Source: Singulisphaera acidiphila DSM 18658 (GTDB lineage Bacteria > Planctomycetota > Planctomycetia > Isosphaerales > Isosphaeraceae). Taken from it: 64,000 nt of DNA. Location of the stretch: assembly GCF_000242455.2 (NCBI RefSeq), contig NC_019892.1:3596001-3660000 (forward strand), written 5' to 3'. Numbering within the stretch: position 1 is the stretch's first letter; each line of letters begins with the position of its first letter. A program made the translations under genes and the position numbers. Positions 43,302-50,632 of this stretch are shown here, piece after piece. The notes beneath the pieces were generated by a model. The model worked only from the letters and a program-made list of their open reading frames with translations. It was not told the DNA's origin and searched no databases.

Positions 43302-43568
43302 TTAGAAGCCGACCAACTCAATGTCCAGCGACTCCGGCGACGAAGCGACACCGAAGTGCTTGCCAGTCTCCTTGGCGTCGAGCGCGGTTCGGAACATCCC
43401 AAGTGCCAAGCGGATTACATCTCCTTCGCTGTGGCCTGATCGGCTGGCGAGATCGGCGAGGAATCTACCCGCTTCCGGGGTCATGCCAAGATTCCGCTCG
43501 ATGCGGGCCGTCGCCTGCCCACTGATCGCAATACCTGACGCTAGCGATGCTTCGTGTGGAAAGCCCAT
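43302..43568 (-). CDS. Small ribbon-helix-helix-like protein
   Basis: The 88-aa product MGFPHEASLASGIAISGQAT has a middle section GQATARIERNLGMTPEAGRF then LADLASRSGHSEGDVIRLAL that looks like a CopG/RHH-type or small helical regulator. AAGGAGG lies 6 nt before the ATG at 43566-43568, a strong site that makes this the start rather than the GTG 33 nt earlier. It lies 9 nt upstream of the small membrane protein gene, with which it forms an operon. Confidence 0.6.
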   Translation of the reverse strand: MGFPHEASLASGIAISGQATARIERNLGMTPEAGRFLADLASRSGHSEGDVIRLALGMFRTALDAKETGKHFGVASSPESLDIELVGF

Positions 43569-43655
43569 TTCGCGCCTCCTTGGTTTTTTGGGGTTGGTCA
43601 CCCACCATCCCTATTCTATCGCTGGCCACTCCTCTGGCCCAGCCGATCCCGGACG

Positions 43656-44949
43656 CAGGGCCAGCGCATATCAAACACGCTGTAGTGAAAGAACTTGTGT
43701 AAGGTAGTCCGTATTGATCATGCAGGACATCATCTTTCCGCGAAGGCTATCCTTGTCGGGATGACGCTTCAGGAGCGTCACGGCGAACCGCCGCAGCCAA
43801 CTCAAGTTGTTCCCCAAAGTCCGCTCGCGGGTGCGGTGCTCATCCTCGCGAAAGTTCACGTCCAGCACCCAATGCATCGACTCGATGCCCCAGTGGCCAC
43901 GCACCGCTTCGCCAAACCGCTTGCCGCTCAAATAGCGGCTGCTGAGATAGTAACGCACCTCGTCCGACTCCGTCCCGTCGGCATACTGCGTAATCCGCGC
44001 GGCATAGCCGATTGCCTTGATCCACGGCCAGTCCTTGCCCGGTGCGAAATCTCGCGGCACCTTGGCCAAATCATAGGAGCGTTCGTCGATGCGACCGTGG
44101 CCGTCATCGCGGGTCTCGTGGCAGCGATACCGCAGGTCCTCCAGGTCGCGTTCCAGGTGGTCGAGGAAGAACGCCTGGATCGCGGCCGCGAGCTTTGGCT
44201 GGTTGTCTTTGACCGCGATGACGCAATCGCCGCCGCCGGTAACGATCTGCTCGACGATGTCTTTCTGGCAGCCCATTGCGTCGATCGTGATGAGGGTGTC
44301 GGCCAGGTCGATCTGCTCGAGGAGCTGCGGGATGGCTGTGATCTCGTTCGACTTGGCCTCGGTGGCCCCCTGCCCCAGCGCAATGCCCTCTTCGCCGGCC
44401 CAGGCGCTGACGATATGCAGGGCACCAAGGCCGTTGGCCTCGTCGTGCGACCCGCGGCAGGCTTTGCCGTCGATGGCGATGAGTCGGCGGGGGTTCTTGG
44501 GGTCGGCCGGGATCGCGTCACAGATCCAGGCTTGGAAGCAGCGTTGGAAGGCTTCGGGCTTCAGCGCCATGAGCAAGCGGCGGATGCAGTCTCGCGAGGG
44601 GATGCCATTGTGCAGGGCGAGATGCTCGGCCAGCCAGGAGGCGCGATTCTTGGCCCAGCGATGGATGGCGGTGGGCCCATCACAGCCGCAGATGACGCCG
44701 CAGACGGCGATATCGACCATCAAATGCTTGCGATTGCGCGTGTGTCGGGGGTCGGAGAGGGATTCGAAATCAGAGCCGATCGAGCCGACATCGACGATCT
44801 TCGCCATGAGAGGCATCCTTGGATCGGTCCGTGTCGGCCTCCGCACGCCGGAGCGCAGTAAGCCAATCACGAGGACCGAATCCAAGATATCGAGCCGAGG
44901 CCTGTCGCGCCAGACTACCCAGGTCGCACAGCTATGCGCGCTGGCCCTG
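43656..44949 (-). mobile_element. ISAs1-family insertion sequence, complete (1,294 bp)
   Basis: The ends CAGGGCCAGCGC (43656-43667) and GCGCTGGCCCTG (44938-44949) are perfect 12-bp inverted repeats. The 10-bp sequence ATCCCGGACG occurs directly outside both ends (43646-43655 and 44950-44959), a target duplication of the size known for ISAs1. It contains one intact transposase gene. It inserted into already non-coding or remnant DNA of the integrative element. Confidence 0.88.
43671..44807 (-). CDS. ISAs1-family transposase
   Basis: The 378-aa transposase shows the family's DDE residues: LIAIDGKACRGS (first Asp), TLITIDAMGCQKDI (second Asp) and HWGIESMHWVLDVNFRED (Glu). The N-terminal DUF4372/DDE_Tnp_1-associated part FESLSDPRHTRNRKHLMVDI is typical. 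I chose the ATG at 44805-44807 (MAKIVDVGS), with AAGGA 8 nt upstream. It is full length and probably functional. Confidence 0.92.
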   Translation of the reverse strand: MAKIVDVGSIGSDFESLSDPRHTRNRKHLMVDIAVCGVICGCDGPTAIHRWAKNRASWLAEHLALHNGIPSRDCIRRLLMALKPEAFQRCFQAWICDAIPADPKNPRRLIAIDGKACRGSHDEANGLGALHIVSAWAGEEGIALGQGATEAKSNEITAIPQLLEQIDLADTLITIDAMGCQKDIVEQIVTGGGDCVIAVKDNQPKLAAAIQAFFLDHLERDLEDLRYRCHETRDDGHGRIDERSYDLAKVPRDFAPGKDWPWIKAIGYAARITQYADGTESDEVRYYLSSRYLSGKRFGEAVRGHWGIESMHWVLDVNFREDEHRTRERTLGNNLSWLRRFAVTLLKRHPDKDSLRGKMMSCMINTDYLTQVLSLQRV

Positions 44950-44959
44950 ATCCCGGACG

Positions 44960-45481
44960 GCGTTCCATCCCCTCAGAACAACTGCCGCTGCATCTCGCGC
45001 CCTCGCGCGCGGCCACCGTCTTCGTGTGCCCGATCGTCGGCATGCGGGAATGGCTTGCCTACGCGCTCATCGGAATCGCGGAACTGCCCCTGCGCCACGA
45101 CCAGGTCTTGCTCGACATGGGCTTTCTCCAAGGTGTAGCCATCGGCCAGCCGCTCGAGGGCGTTGAGCAACCGCACACGGACCTGGGCGATCCTTGAGCA
45201 TCATCGCGAGGCGGTGCTTTCAAGGTAAGTTTCCAACCGGCCCAGCGGTCGCATGACGATGCCAAACTCGAGCCCCAGGTATCTGCCGAGCGGGAAACGC
45301 TACACGTTGTTGACGGCGTCCGGGATTCGGCCCAGGCGTACCCCAACGGCATCCATGGAGGGTAGTGATTCGTTGTTCGCCTCGATGGTGGCCATGTTGG
45401 CGGTCAACCCTTCGATTCGCCGCTCGTGGCGTTTGATCGTGTCGGGCAGGTCGCGCTTGGCGACGTACTGCTCATCGAGAT
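44960..45481 (-). pseudogene. C-terminal remnant of a large SNF2-type helicase/methylase
   Basis: Segments LDEQYVAKRDLPDTIKRHER, MATIEANNESLPSMDAVG, RLLNALERLADGYTLEKAHV and AQGQFRD then RVGKPFPHAD, spread over at least two frames with stops between, resemble the coiled-coil tail of N12-class methylase/helicase proteins carried by plasmids and integrative elements. The family call is from memory of the A-L-E-x-L-A-x-Y and R-x-G-K-P-F motifs. The catalytic part is absent. The ISAs1 element sits directly beside it, and the remnant is fused to the integrase fragment on its other side. Confidence 0.45.
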
Positions 45482-45568
45482 GGTTTTGCCGAGCGAGCGG
45501 AAATACACCTTCCCGCCGAAGTGGATTCGGTAGAGTTTCGAGGCTGGATCGAGCTGGACGGACGCCAT
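45482..45568 (-). pseudogene. N-terminal fragment of a tyrosine-type integrase
   Basis: ATG at 45566-45568: MASVQLDPASKLYRIHFGGK then VYFRSLGKT, the same arm-domain opening as the remnant at 42,634. After about 29 codons the sequence passes into helicase-like reading in another frame, so a deletion joined the two. It lies just inside the right att, the normal site for an element's integrase gene. Confidence 0.6.
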
Positions 45569-45588
45569 GCGTCCCTCCTCTGCCCAAT

Positions 45589-45613
45589 GCCCCTGCAGTG
45601 ATAGATTTGTGAT
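45589..45613. repeat. 25-bp direct repeat near the right att
   Basis: Partner of 42863-42887 (24 of 25 identical, one T/A difference). It lies between the integrase fragment and the tRNA terminator. Confidence 0.5.
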
Positions 45614-45634
45614 GGCTTTCCGGCTGGCGCATGC

Positions 45635-45666
45635 AAAAGGGGCCAGGGCTTTCGCCCTAACCCCTT
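45635..45666 (-). terminator. Intrinsic terminator of tRNA-Glu
   Basis: On the minus strand AAGGGG..AGGGC GAAA GCCCT..CCCCTTTT forms a stem with a 2-bp internal mismatch and a TTTT tail, 14 nt past the tRNA 3' end. Confidence 0.75.
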
Positions 45667-45679
45667 ATGCTGCTTCTAA

Positions 45680-45752
45680 TACCCCCACGGGGACTCGAAC
45701 CCCGGTCCCTAGGCTGAGAACCTAGTATCCTAGGCCACTAGACGATGGGGGC
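45680..45752 (-). tRNA. tRNA-Glu (anticodon CTC)
   Basis: The minus-strand sequence begins GCCCCCATCGTCTAGTGG, and the D arm, anticodon stem CTAGG-TTCTCAG-CCTAG (anticodon CTC) and T arm CGGGGTTCGAGTCCCCG all fold. The CCA end is not encoded. The gene is 73 nt and is followed by a terminator. Its 3' end serves as attachment site for the integrative element to the left, which restored a full tRNA. Confidence 0.9.
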
Positions 45753-45862
45753 CTTTGCGGTAGGTCTATAATGCCGGGGATTCGGGGAGAAGTCAAGTCC
45801 TCGGAGTGCGGGACGATCATAGAATTCGATTTTCGAGCCAGAATGAAAGGGAGGACGCGACG

Positions 45863-46651
45863 ATGCCCGAGGTCCTTGCGAACGGGTTTCACCTGTTTTA
45901 TGAGGAGGCGGGGCAGGGGGATCCGCTGGTCTTCCTCAGTGGGCTGGGGGGCGATCACCGCTCGTTCAGTGTAACGATTAAGTATTTCGGAACCCGATTC
46001 CGGACGATCGCGGTGGATGCGCGCGACGCAGGCCGGAGTGATCGGGCGACCGCAGGGTATACCACGGCCGATCTGGCGGATGATGTCGCCGGATTCTTCG
46101 AGGCGATCGGCTTGCCCTCTGCTCACGTCGTCGGGCACTCGCTCGGCGGTGCGGTGGCGCAGGAACTGGCGATCCGACACCCGGAGAAGGTCCGGAACCT
46201 CGTGCTGGTGTCGACCCACGCGGGAGCGAATGCTTGGCGCAGAGCGGTGGTCGACTCGTGGGTCTTCCTGCGTCGGCGAAGTGAACCGGCGGAGTTCACC
46301 CGGGCGACTCTCCCCTGGCTCGTGGCCCCGAACTTTTACCGGAACGTCCCCCAGGTGGAAGGGCTCGTCCGATTTTCCGAGCGGAACGTCTGGCCCCAGG
46401 ATGCGGAGGCGTTCGCTCGCCAGGCCCATGCCGCGGCCACCCACGAAGCCAAGGAGCAGGTGCGCGAGATCCGCAGCCCGACACTCGTCCTGGCCGGTGA
46501 ACACGACCTGGTGAATCCCGTTCGGGTCGCTGAGGAACTGGCCGGTCTGATCCGAGGATCGCGACTCGTCGTCTTGCCCGATGTGGGGCATCTCCCTCAT
46601 ATTGAAGATGGCGCGGGGTTCCGGAAAGCGATCGGGGAGTTTCTCCCTTGA
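45863..46651 (+). CDS. Alpha/beta-hydrolase fold protein
   Basis: A 262-aa hydrolase of the esterase/haloperoxidase-like family with nucleophile elbow VVGHSLGGAVAQEL (Ser), VDARDAGRSD oxyanion strand, AGEHDLVNP (Asp) and DVGHLPHIED (His). It is cytosolic (no signal). A GGGAGG lies 9-10 nt before the ATG at 45863. The substrate is unknown. It could act on a small ester, and no pathway genes are adjacent. Confidence 0.85.
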   Translation: MPEVLANGFHLFYEEAGQGDPLVFLSGLGGDHRSFSVTIKYFGTRFRTIAVDARDAGRSDRATAGYTTADLADDVAGFFEAIGLPSAHVVGHSLGGAVAQELAIRHPEKVRNLVLVSTHAGANAWRRAVVDSWVFLRRRSEPAEFTRATLPWLVAPNFYRNVPQVEGLVRFSERNVWPQDAEAFARQAHAAATHEAKEQVREIRSPTLVLAGEHDLVNPVRVAEELAGLIRGSRLVVLPDVGHLPHIEDGAGFRKAIGEFLP

Positions 46652-46761
46652 TTCAGGATCGGATCACACCACCGCGCTCTCTTGCGTTCCCGGGCGGGCT
46701 GGACTACCCTCGGCCGGAAGAAACATCGGTCGATTGCCACGGATTCAGGGGTTCACTGACG

Positions 46762-46989
46762 ATGGCCACGGAAGAGGAGATCAAGCGGGCTTACAAGGCG
46801 TTCAAGAAACGGCTCAAGCTCGCCAGGCTGGACGACGCGTCGGGCCTGGGGATCGGCAGCAAGGCGTCGAGGATCGGGGGGATCACACCCCCCGGTGGGC
46901 ATCCTCCGGAAGTCTGGGATGCACTCGTCGCGCAGGGGAAGCTGAAGCGTGAAGGGAGTGGTATCTTCGCATTGGCCCAAGAACTTTGA
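46762..46989 (+). CDS. Small conserved-looking hypothetical protein
   Basis: The 75-aa product MATEEEIKRAYKAFKKRLKL continues ARLDDASGLGIGSKASRIGG, PPEVWDALVAQGKLKREG. It is helical and basic; the GL-G-G-S-R-GI run and the PPEVWDALVAQGKL end look conserved, and I have the impression of a planctomycete-specific family with no known role. It starts within 110 nt of the hydrolase stop and ends 5 nt before the next gene, so it is probably co-transcribed. Confidence 0.6.
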   Translation: MATEEEIKRAYKAFKKRLKLARLDDASGLGIGSKASRIGGITPPGGHPPEVWDALVAQGKLKREGSGIFALAQEL

Positions 46990-46994
46990 GGCGA

Positions 46995-48233
46995 ATGGAC
47001 CTCGTCGCCTTTGCGTCGAATGACGCCGGCAGGATTCGGGACCGGCTGCGGATCGCGCTTGGCCTGGCCACGCTCGTCATGCTGGTCCTCTCCTGGCCGC
47101 TCTGGACCAACCGCGATGGCTTTCCGCGCGTCCCGTTCGTTGCCGGGTTCCCCGAACTGATGGGATTGGCTTCATTTCTCGCATTCGCCGCGCTCCTGGC
47201 CGCCCTGGCATTCACGACGGCCGGGATCGCCTGGAGGGGCTCACTGACGCTCGGGCTCGGGATTCTCCTGGTCTTGATCCTTGGGGATCAGCACCGGTTC
47301 CAGCCCTGGGCGTATCAGTTTTTGATGATAGGGCTGCTCCTCGTATGCCTTCCGCCTGCGCACGCGTTGACCTATGGGCGCTGGTGGTTTGCTGCGCTCT
47401 ACGTTTACTCGGGTCTCTCGAAGCTCGACGTCTCGTTCTGCAACGAGTTGGGTAACCTGTTCCTGGTCACGGCTGTCCGGCCCCTCGGCCTGGAGCCGGC
47501 CGCTTGGCCTGCCCCAGCGCGAATGGCAGCGATCCTGGCGATGCCGCTCTGGGAGATTGGCGTAGCGGTCGCCTTGATCGTTCCCAAGACGCGGCGGCTC
47601 GGGCTGGCGGCCGCACTCGTGCTCCATACGGCCCTGCTCTGGATCCTCGGCCCTTGGGGGCTTCGTCACAGCACGATCGTCCTGGTCTGGAACGGGGCGA
47701 TGATGGTCGAAGTCGCGATCCTGTTCGGGTCGACTCCTGCTGTCTCAGACGAAGGCGATGCGAGCAAACGCAGGCGATGGGTCGGCATCCCGGCTCGCGT
47801 CTTGTTCTGGGCTGCGGTCATCCTGCCGTTGGGGGAGCGCTGGGGATGGCTCGACGCCTGGCCCGGCCATGCGCTCTATGCCAGCCACGTCGAACGGACT
47901 GAGGTCTTCCTGCACGATGCACAATGGGAGGAGTTGACGCCCGAGCTCCAGAGCCATCTCCAAGCACCAGGGCCGGACTCGTGGAGGCGATTCGACCTGA
48001 CCGCCTGGAGCCGCGCGGCGCGCGGGGTACCGGTCTATCCTCAAGGGCGCGCGTGCAACGGCTTGGCCGAAGCGATCGCGGCGCGTTATGGTGGTCGCCT
48101 GCTGATCAAGGTAGTCCAGTGGGGCCATGCCGATCGTTGGACAGGCCGGCGGAGCCGGGTCGAATGCCTGGGGCTGGAGGCCATCCGACGCCTGGGGAAC
48201 GGATACCGGCTGAATTCTCATCCGGCAGGATAA
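46995..48233 (+). CDS. Multi-pass membrane protein
   Basis: The 412-aa product has about eight hydrophobic segments over residues 15-290 (LATLVMLVLSWPLW, LASFLAFAALLAALAF, LGLGILLVLILGDQH, LIGLLLVCLPPAHAL and others), followed by a soluble C-terminal domain of about 110 residues. The string YVYSGLSKLD in the middle recalls HTTM/DoxX-type proteins, where S-K lies in a hydrophobic helix; this is weak. It starts 5 nt after the small gene at 46762. The function is unknown. Confidence 0.55.
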   Translation: MDLVAFASNDAGRIRDRLRIALGLATLVMLVLSWPLWTNRDGFPRVPFVAGFPELMGLASFLAFAALLAALAFTTAGIAWRGSLTLGLGILLVLILGDQHRFQPWAYQFLMIGLLLVCLPPAHALTYGRWWFAALYVYSGLSKLDVSFCNELGNLFLVTAVRPLGLEPAAWPAPARMAAILAMPLWEIGVAVALIVPKTRRLGLAAALVLHTALLWILGPWGLRHSTIVLVWNGAMMVEVAILFGSTPAVSDEGDASKRRRWVGIPARVLFWAAVILPLGERWGWLDAWPGHALYASHVERTEVFLHDAQWEELTPELQSHLQAPGPDSWRRFDLTAWSRAARGVPVYPQGRACNGLAEAIAARYGGRLLIKVVQWGHADRWTGRRSRVECLGLEAIRRLGNGYRLNSHPAG

Positions 48234-48304
48234 TTGCACGGAGGCCGGTGCGTCTCGGCCTCGAGCCGAACCGACCCATAAGCACCGTAGAGGAACGCGT
48301 TTCT

Positions 48305-49882
48305 ATGCGGCTCCCGAGAGCTAGCGGAGTTTTACTCCATCCGACCTCGCTGCCTGGCCGATACGGAATCGGCGATCTTGGCCCGGAGGCACACGCGTTC
48401 GTCCGCTTCCTCGCCGAGAGCGGTCAGCGCTGGTGGCAGATCCTCCCCCTGGGTCCCACCGGCTTCGGCAACTCGCCCTACCAGTCGTACTCGTCACACG
48501 CCGGCAACCCGCTGCTCATCAATCCCGACCTGCTGGTCGAGGAGGGCTGGCTCGAAACAAACGATCTCGGCGAATATCCCGCCTTGCCCGAAGCCCACAT
48601 CGACTTCGACGCCGTGGCGGATGCCAAAGATCAACTTCTCCGCCGCGCGTTCCGCCGGTTCTCGCCCAACCAGCCTGAGTTCACGTCGTTCCTTCAGGAG
48701 AATGCCGAGTGGCTCGGCGACTACGCCCTCTTCATGGCGCTGAAGGAGGCGAACGGAGGATCGGCCTGGTATGAATGGGAGCCCGACCTCGTCAGGCGCG
48801 AGCCAAGCACGATCGAGCGATGGCGCAGCCAACTGTCCCAGTCGATCCTCTACTACAAGTTCGTGCAGTTCGCCTTCGCGCGGCAATGGAAGGCGTTGCG
48901 GGCCTCGTGCGCAGAGCACCGGATCCAGTTGATTGGCGACCTCCCCATCTTCGTCGCCCAGGACAGCGCCGATGTCTGGGCGCGGCCTGACCTGTTCCAA
49001 CTCGACGAGACGGGGCGACCGCTGTTCGTGGCCGGCGTCCCCCCCGATTATTTCAGCGAGACCGGCCAGCTCTGGGGCAACCCGCTCTATCGCTGGGAGG
49101 CCCATGCGAGCGAGCGGTTTGCCTGGTGGATCTCCCGCTTGAAGTCGGTGCTCGACCGGGTCGACCTCGTGCGCCTCGACCACTTTCGGGGCTTCGAAGC
49201 CTACTGGGAGGTGCCCGCGGATTCGGAGACGGCCGCGACCGGTCGGTGGGCGTTAGGGCCGGGCACCGCCTTCCTCGAGGCGCTCCGTGACGGGCTGCAA
49301 GGGCTCCCTTTGATCGCCGAAGACCTGGGAGAAATCACCGCCGAGGTCGAAGCCCTCCGCGACCGCTTCAACCTCCCCGGAATGCGCGTCCTCCAGTTTG
49401 CCTTCGGGGGCGATCCCGGCACCGAGCTCCACCTGCCGCACCGCTACGTCAACCATTGCGTCGCCTACACAGGGACCCACGACAACGAGACCTCGGTCGG
49501 CTGGTTCCACACGTCGCACATCGAGACGACCCAGACGCCCGAACAGATCGCGGCCGAGCGGGCCTTCGCGCTCCGCTACCTCGGCACCAACGGCTCGGAA
49601 ATTCACTGGGACCTGATCCGAATCGCCCTGGCCTCGGTCGCCGACACAGTCATCATCCCGTTGCAGGATATCCTGGGGCTCGACAGCTCCGGGCGCATGA
49701 ACACCCCTGGAATTGCCAAGGGGAACTGGGCCTGGCGGTTCCAGTCGGGTCAGCTCGACCCGAGGGTTCGCGCTCGCCTGGCCGACATGACGGCCGTCTA
49801 CAGCCGCTGGAACGGCCCTCTCCCCCCGGAATTCGGCCCGCCCCACCGGCAGCTCGTCGAGGAGCCGATGCTCGGACGGTGA
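48305..49882 (+). CDS. malQ: 4-alpha-glucanotransferase (amylomaltase) MalQ
   Basis: Disproportionates maltooligosaccharides. The 525-aa GH77 enzyme shows PTSLPGRYGIGDLG, GNSPYQSYSSHAGNP, the nucleophile region VRLDHFRGFEAYW (Asp), acid/base LIAEDLGEIT (Glu), and the third carboxylate YTGTHDNET. I chose the ATG at 48305 (MRLPRASGVLLHPTS) with AGAGGAACG upstream; the frame extends 127 codons further without similarity and overlaps the membrane protein. A strong hairpin ends the transcript at 49928-49957. It is part of the same glycogen-related set as glgB. Confidence 0.95.
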   Translation: MRLPRASGVLLHPTSLPGRYGIGDLGPEAHAFVRFLAESGQRWWQILPLGPTGFGNSPYQSYSSHAGNPLLINPDLLVEEGWLETNDLGEYPALPEAHIDFDAVADAKDQLLRRAFRRFSPNQPEFTSFLQENAEWLGDYALFMALKEANGGSAWYEWEPDLVRREPSTIERWRSQLSQSILYYKFVQFAFARQWKALRASCAEHRIQLIGDLPIFVAQDSADVWARPDLFQLDETGRPLFVAGVPPDYFSETGQLWGNPLYRWEAHASERFAWWISRLKSVLDRVDLVRLDHFRGFEAYWEVPADSETAATGRWALGPGTAFLEALRDGLQGLPLIAEDLGEITAEVEALRDRFNLPGMRVLQFAFGGDPGTELHLPHRYVNHCVAYTGTHDNETSVGWFHTSHIETTQTPEQIAAERAFALRYLGTNGSEIHWDLIRIALASVADTVIIPLQDILGLDSSGRMNTPGIAKGNWAWRFQSGQLDPRVRARLADMTAVYSRWNGPLPPEFGPPHRQLVEEPMLGR

Positions 49883-49927
49883 TCGCACAACGCGGCATCG
49901 AGCCGCAAAAGGCAAGCCAGCCCGACT

Positions 49928-49957
49928 CTTGTAGGGTGATCGTGCACACCCTACAAG
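49928..49957. terminator. Hairpin between convergent malQ and CBS genes
   Basis: Perfect 11-bp stem CTTGTAGGGTG / CACCCTACAAG with an 8-nt loop between two converging genes. It may terminate both. Confidence 0.6.
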
Positions 49958-49998
49958 ACACTCTCGTACCGGCTCTGAGATCAGGCCAGGCAACCCGG

Positions 49999-50433
49999 CT
50001 ACATCGATCCGTGAATATATGACATAAGGTGTTGATTCTCGGACTGCACGTTGTCGTACAGGACCTTGATCACGTCGCCAACCGAAACGATCCCGACGAG
50101 CTTCGCACCGTCAAGGACCGGCACTTTGGCGATCCGACGCTCACTCATCTGTCCCATCACATCATTGACGTTGGCGTCGAGCTCGCAGGTCACGGGGTCT
50201 CGCGACATGAATTCCGCGACGTGCTTACCGCAAATCTTCTCGCCGTGGTTGTGGATGCCGCGTAGCAGGTCGCGTTCGGAGATGATCCCGATGAGGTGGT
50301 CTTGAGCGTCGACGACCGGCAATGAACCGATATTGTTCTGAACCATCCGCGCAATAGCTTCGGCCACGGTCGCCTCGGGTTCAATCGAGATGATCTGACC
50401 GCCCTTGGACTTCAGGACGTCACGGACGTGCAT
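49999..50433 (-). CDS. Two-CBS-domain protein
   Basis: A 144-aa protein made of two CBS motifs (about 1-65 and 70-135): ATVAEAIARMVQNNIGSLPV, DHLIGIISERDLLRGIHNH, then CELDANVNDVMGQMSERRIA, LVGIVSVGDVIKVL. Such stand-alone Bateman modules bind adenine nucleotides or related ligands and modulate a partner. There is no DNA-binding or membrane part. The partner is unknown. Confidence 0.9.
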   Translation of the reverse strand: MHVRDVLKSKGGQIISIEPEATVAEAIARMVQNNIGSLPVVDAQDHLIGIISERDLLRGIHNHGEKICGKHVAEFMSRDPVTCELDANVNDVMGQMSERRIAKVPVLDGAKLVGIVSVGDVIKVLYDNVQSENQHLMSYIHGSM

Positions 50434-50632
50434 GTCGCGTCTCCCGAGTCAGATACGATCGCGCGGCGTCGCGATTCATCCACTCACGAAACCACGCTCA
50501 CGAAACGAATTGAAAAAGAGAAAGGACTGACATCTTGATCCTGCCACTTCCGCGCCGTCGACGCAAAACTATTCCGGATGTTTTTGAGGATGAGTCTTTC
50601 CGCAAACGTCCCGCCCCGCTTCACTTCGCCGC

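Larger units (their letters stand above)
42809..45679. mobile_element. Decayed integrative element in tRNA-Glu (about 2.9 kb)
   Basis: Bounded by the tRNA-Glu 3' fragment on the left and the intact tRNA-Glu on the right. It contains two small intact genes, an ISAs1-family element, a fused integrase/helicase remnant and one 25-bp repeat near each end. It carries no functional integrase, so it is immobile and is the relic of a larger island reduced by deletion. Confidence 0.6.
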
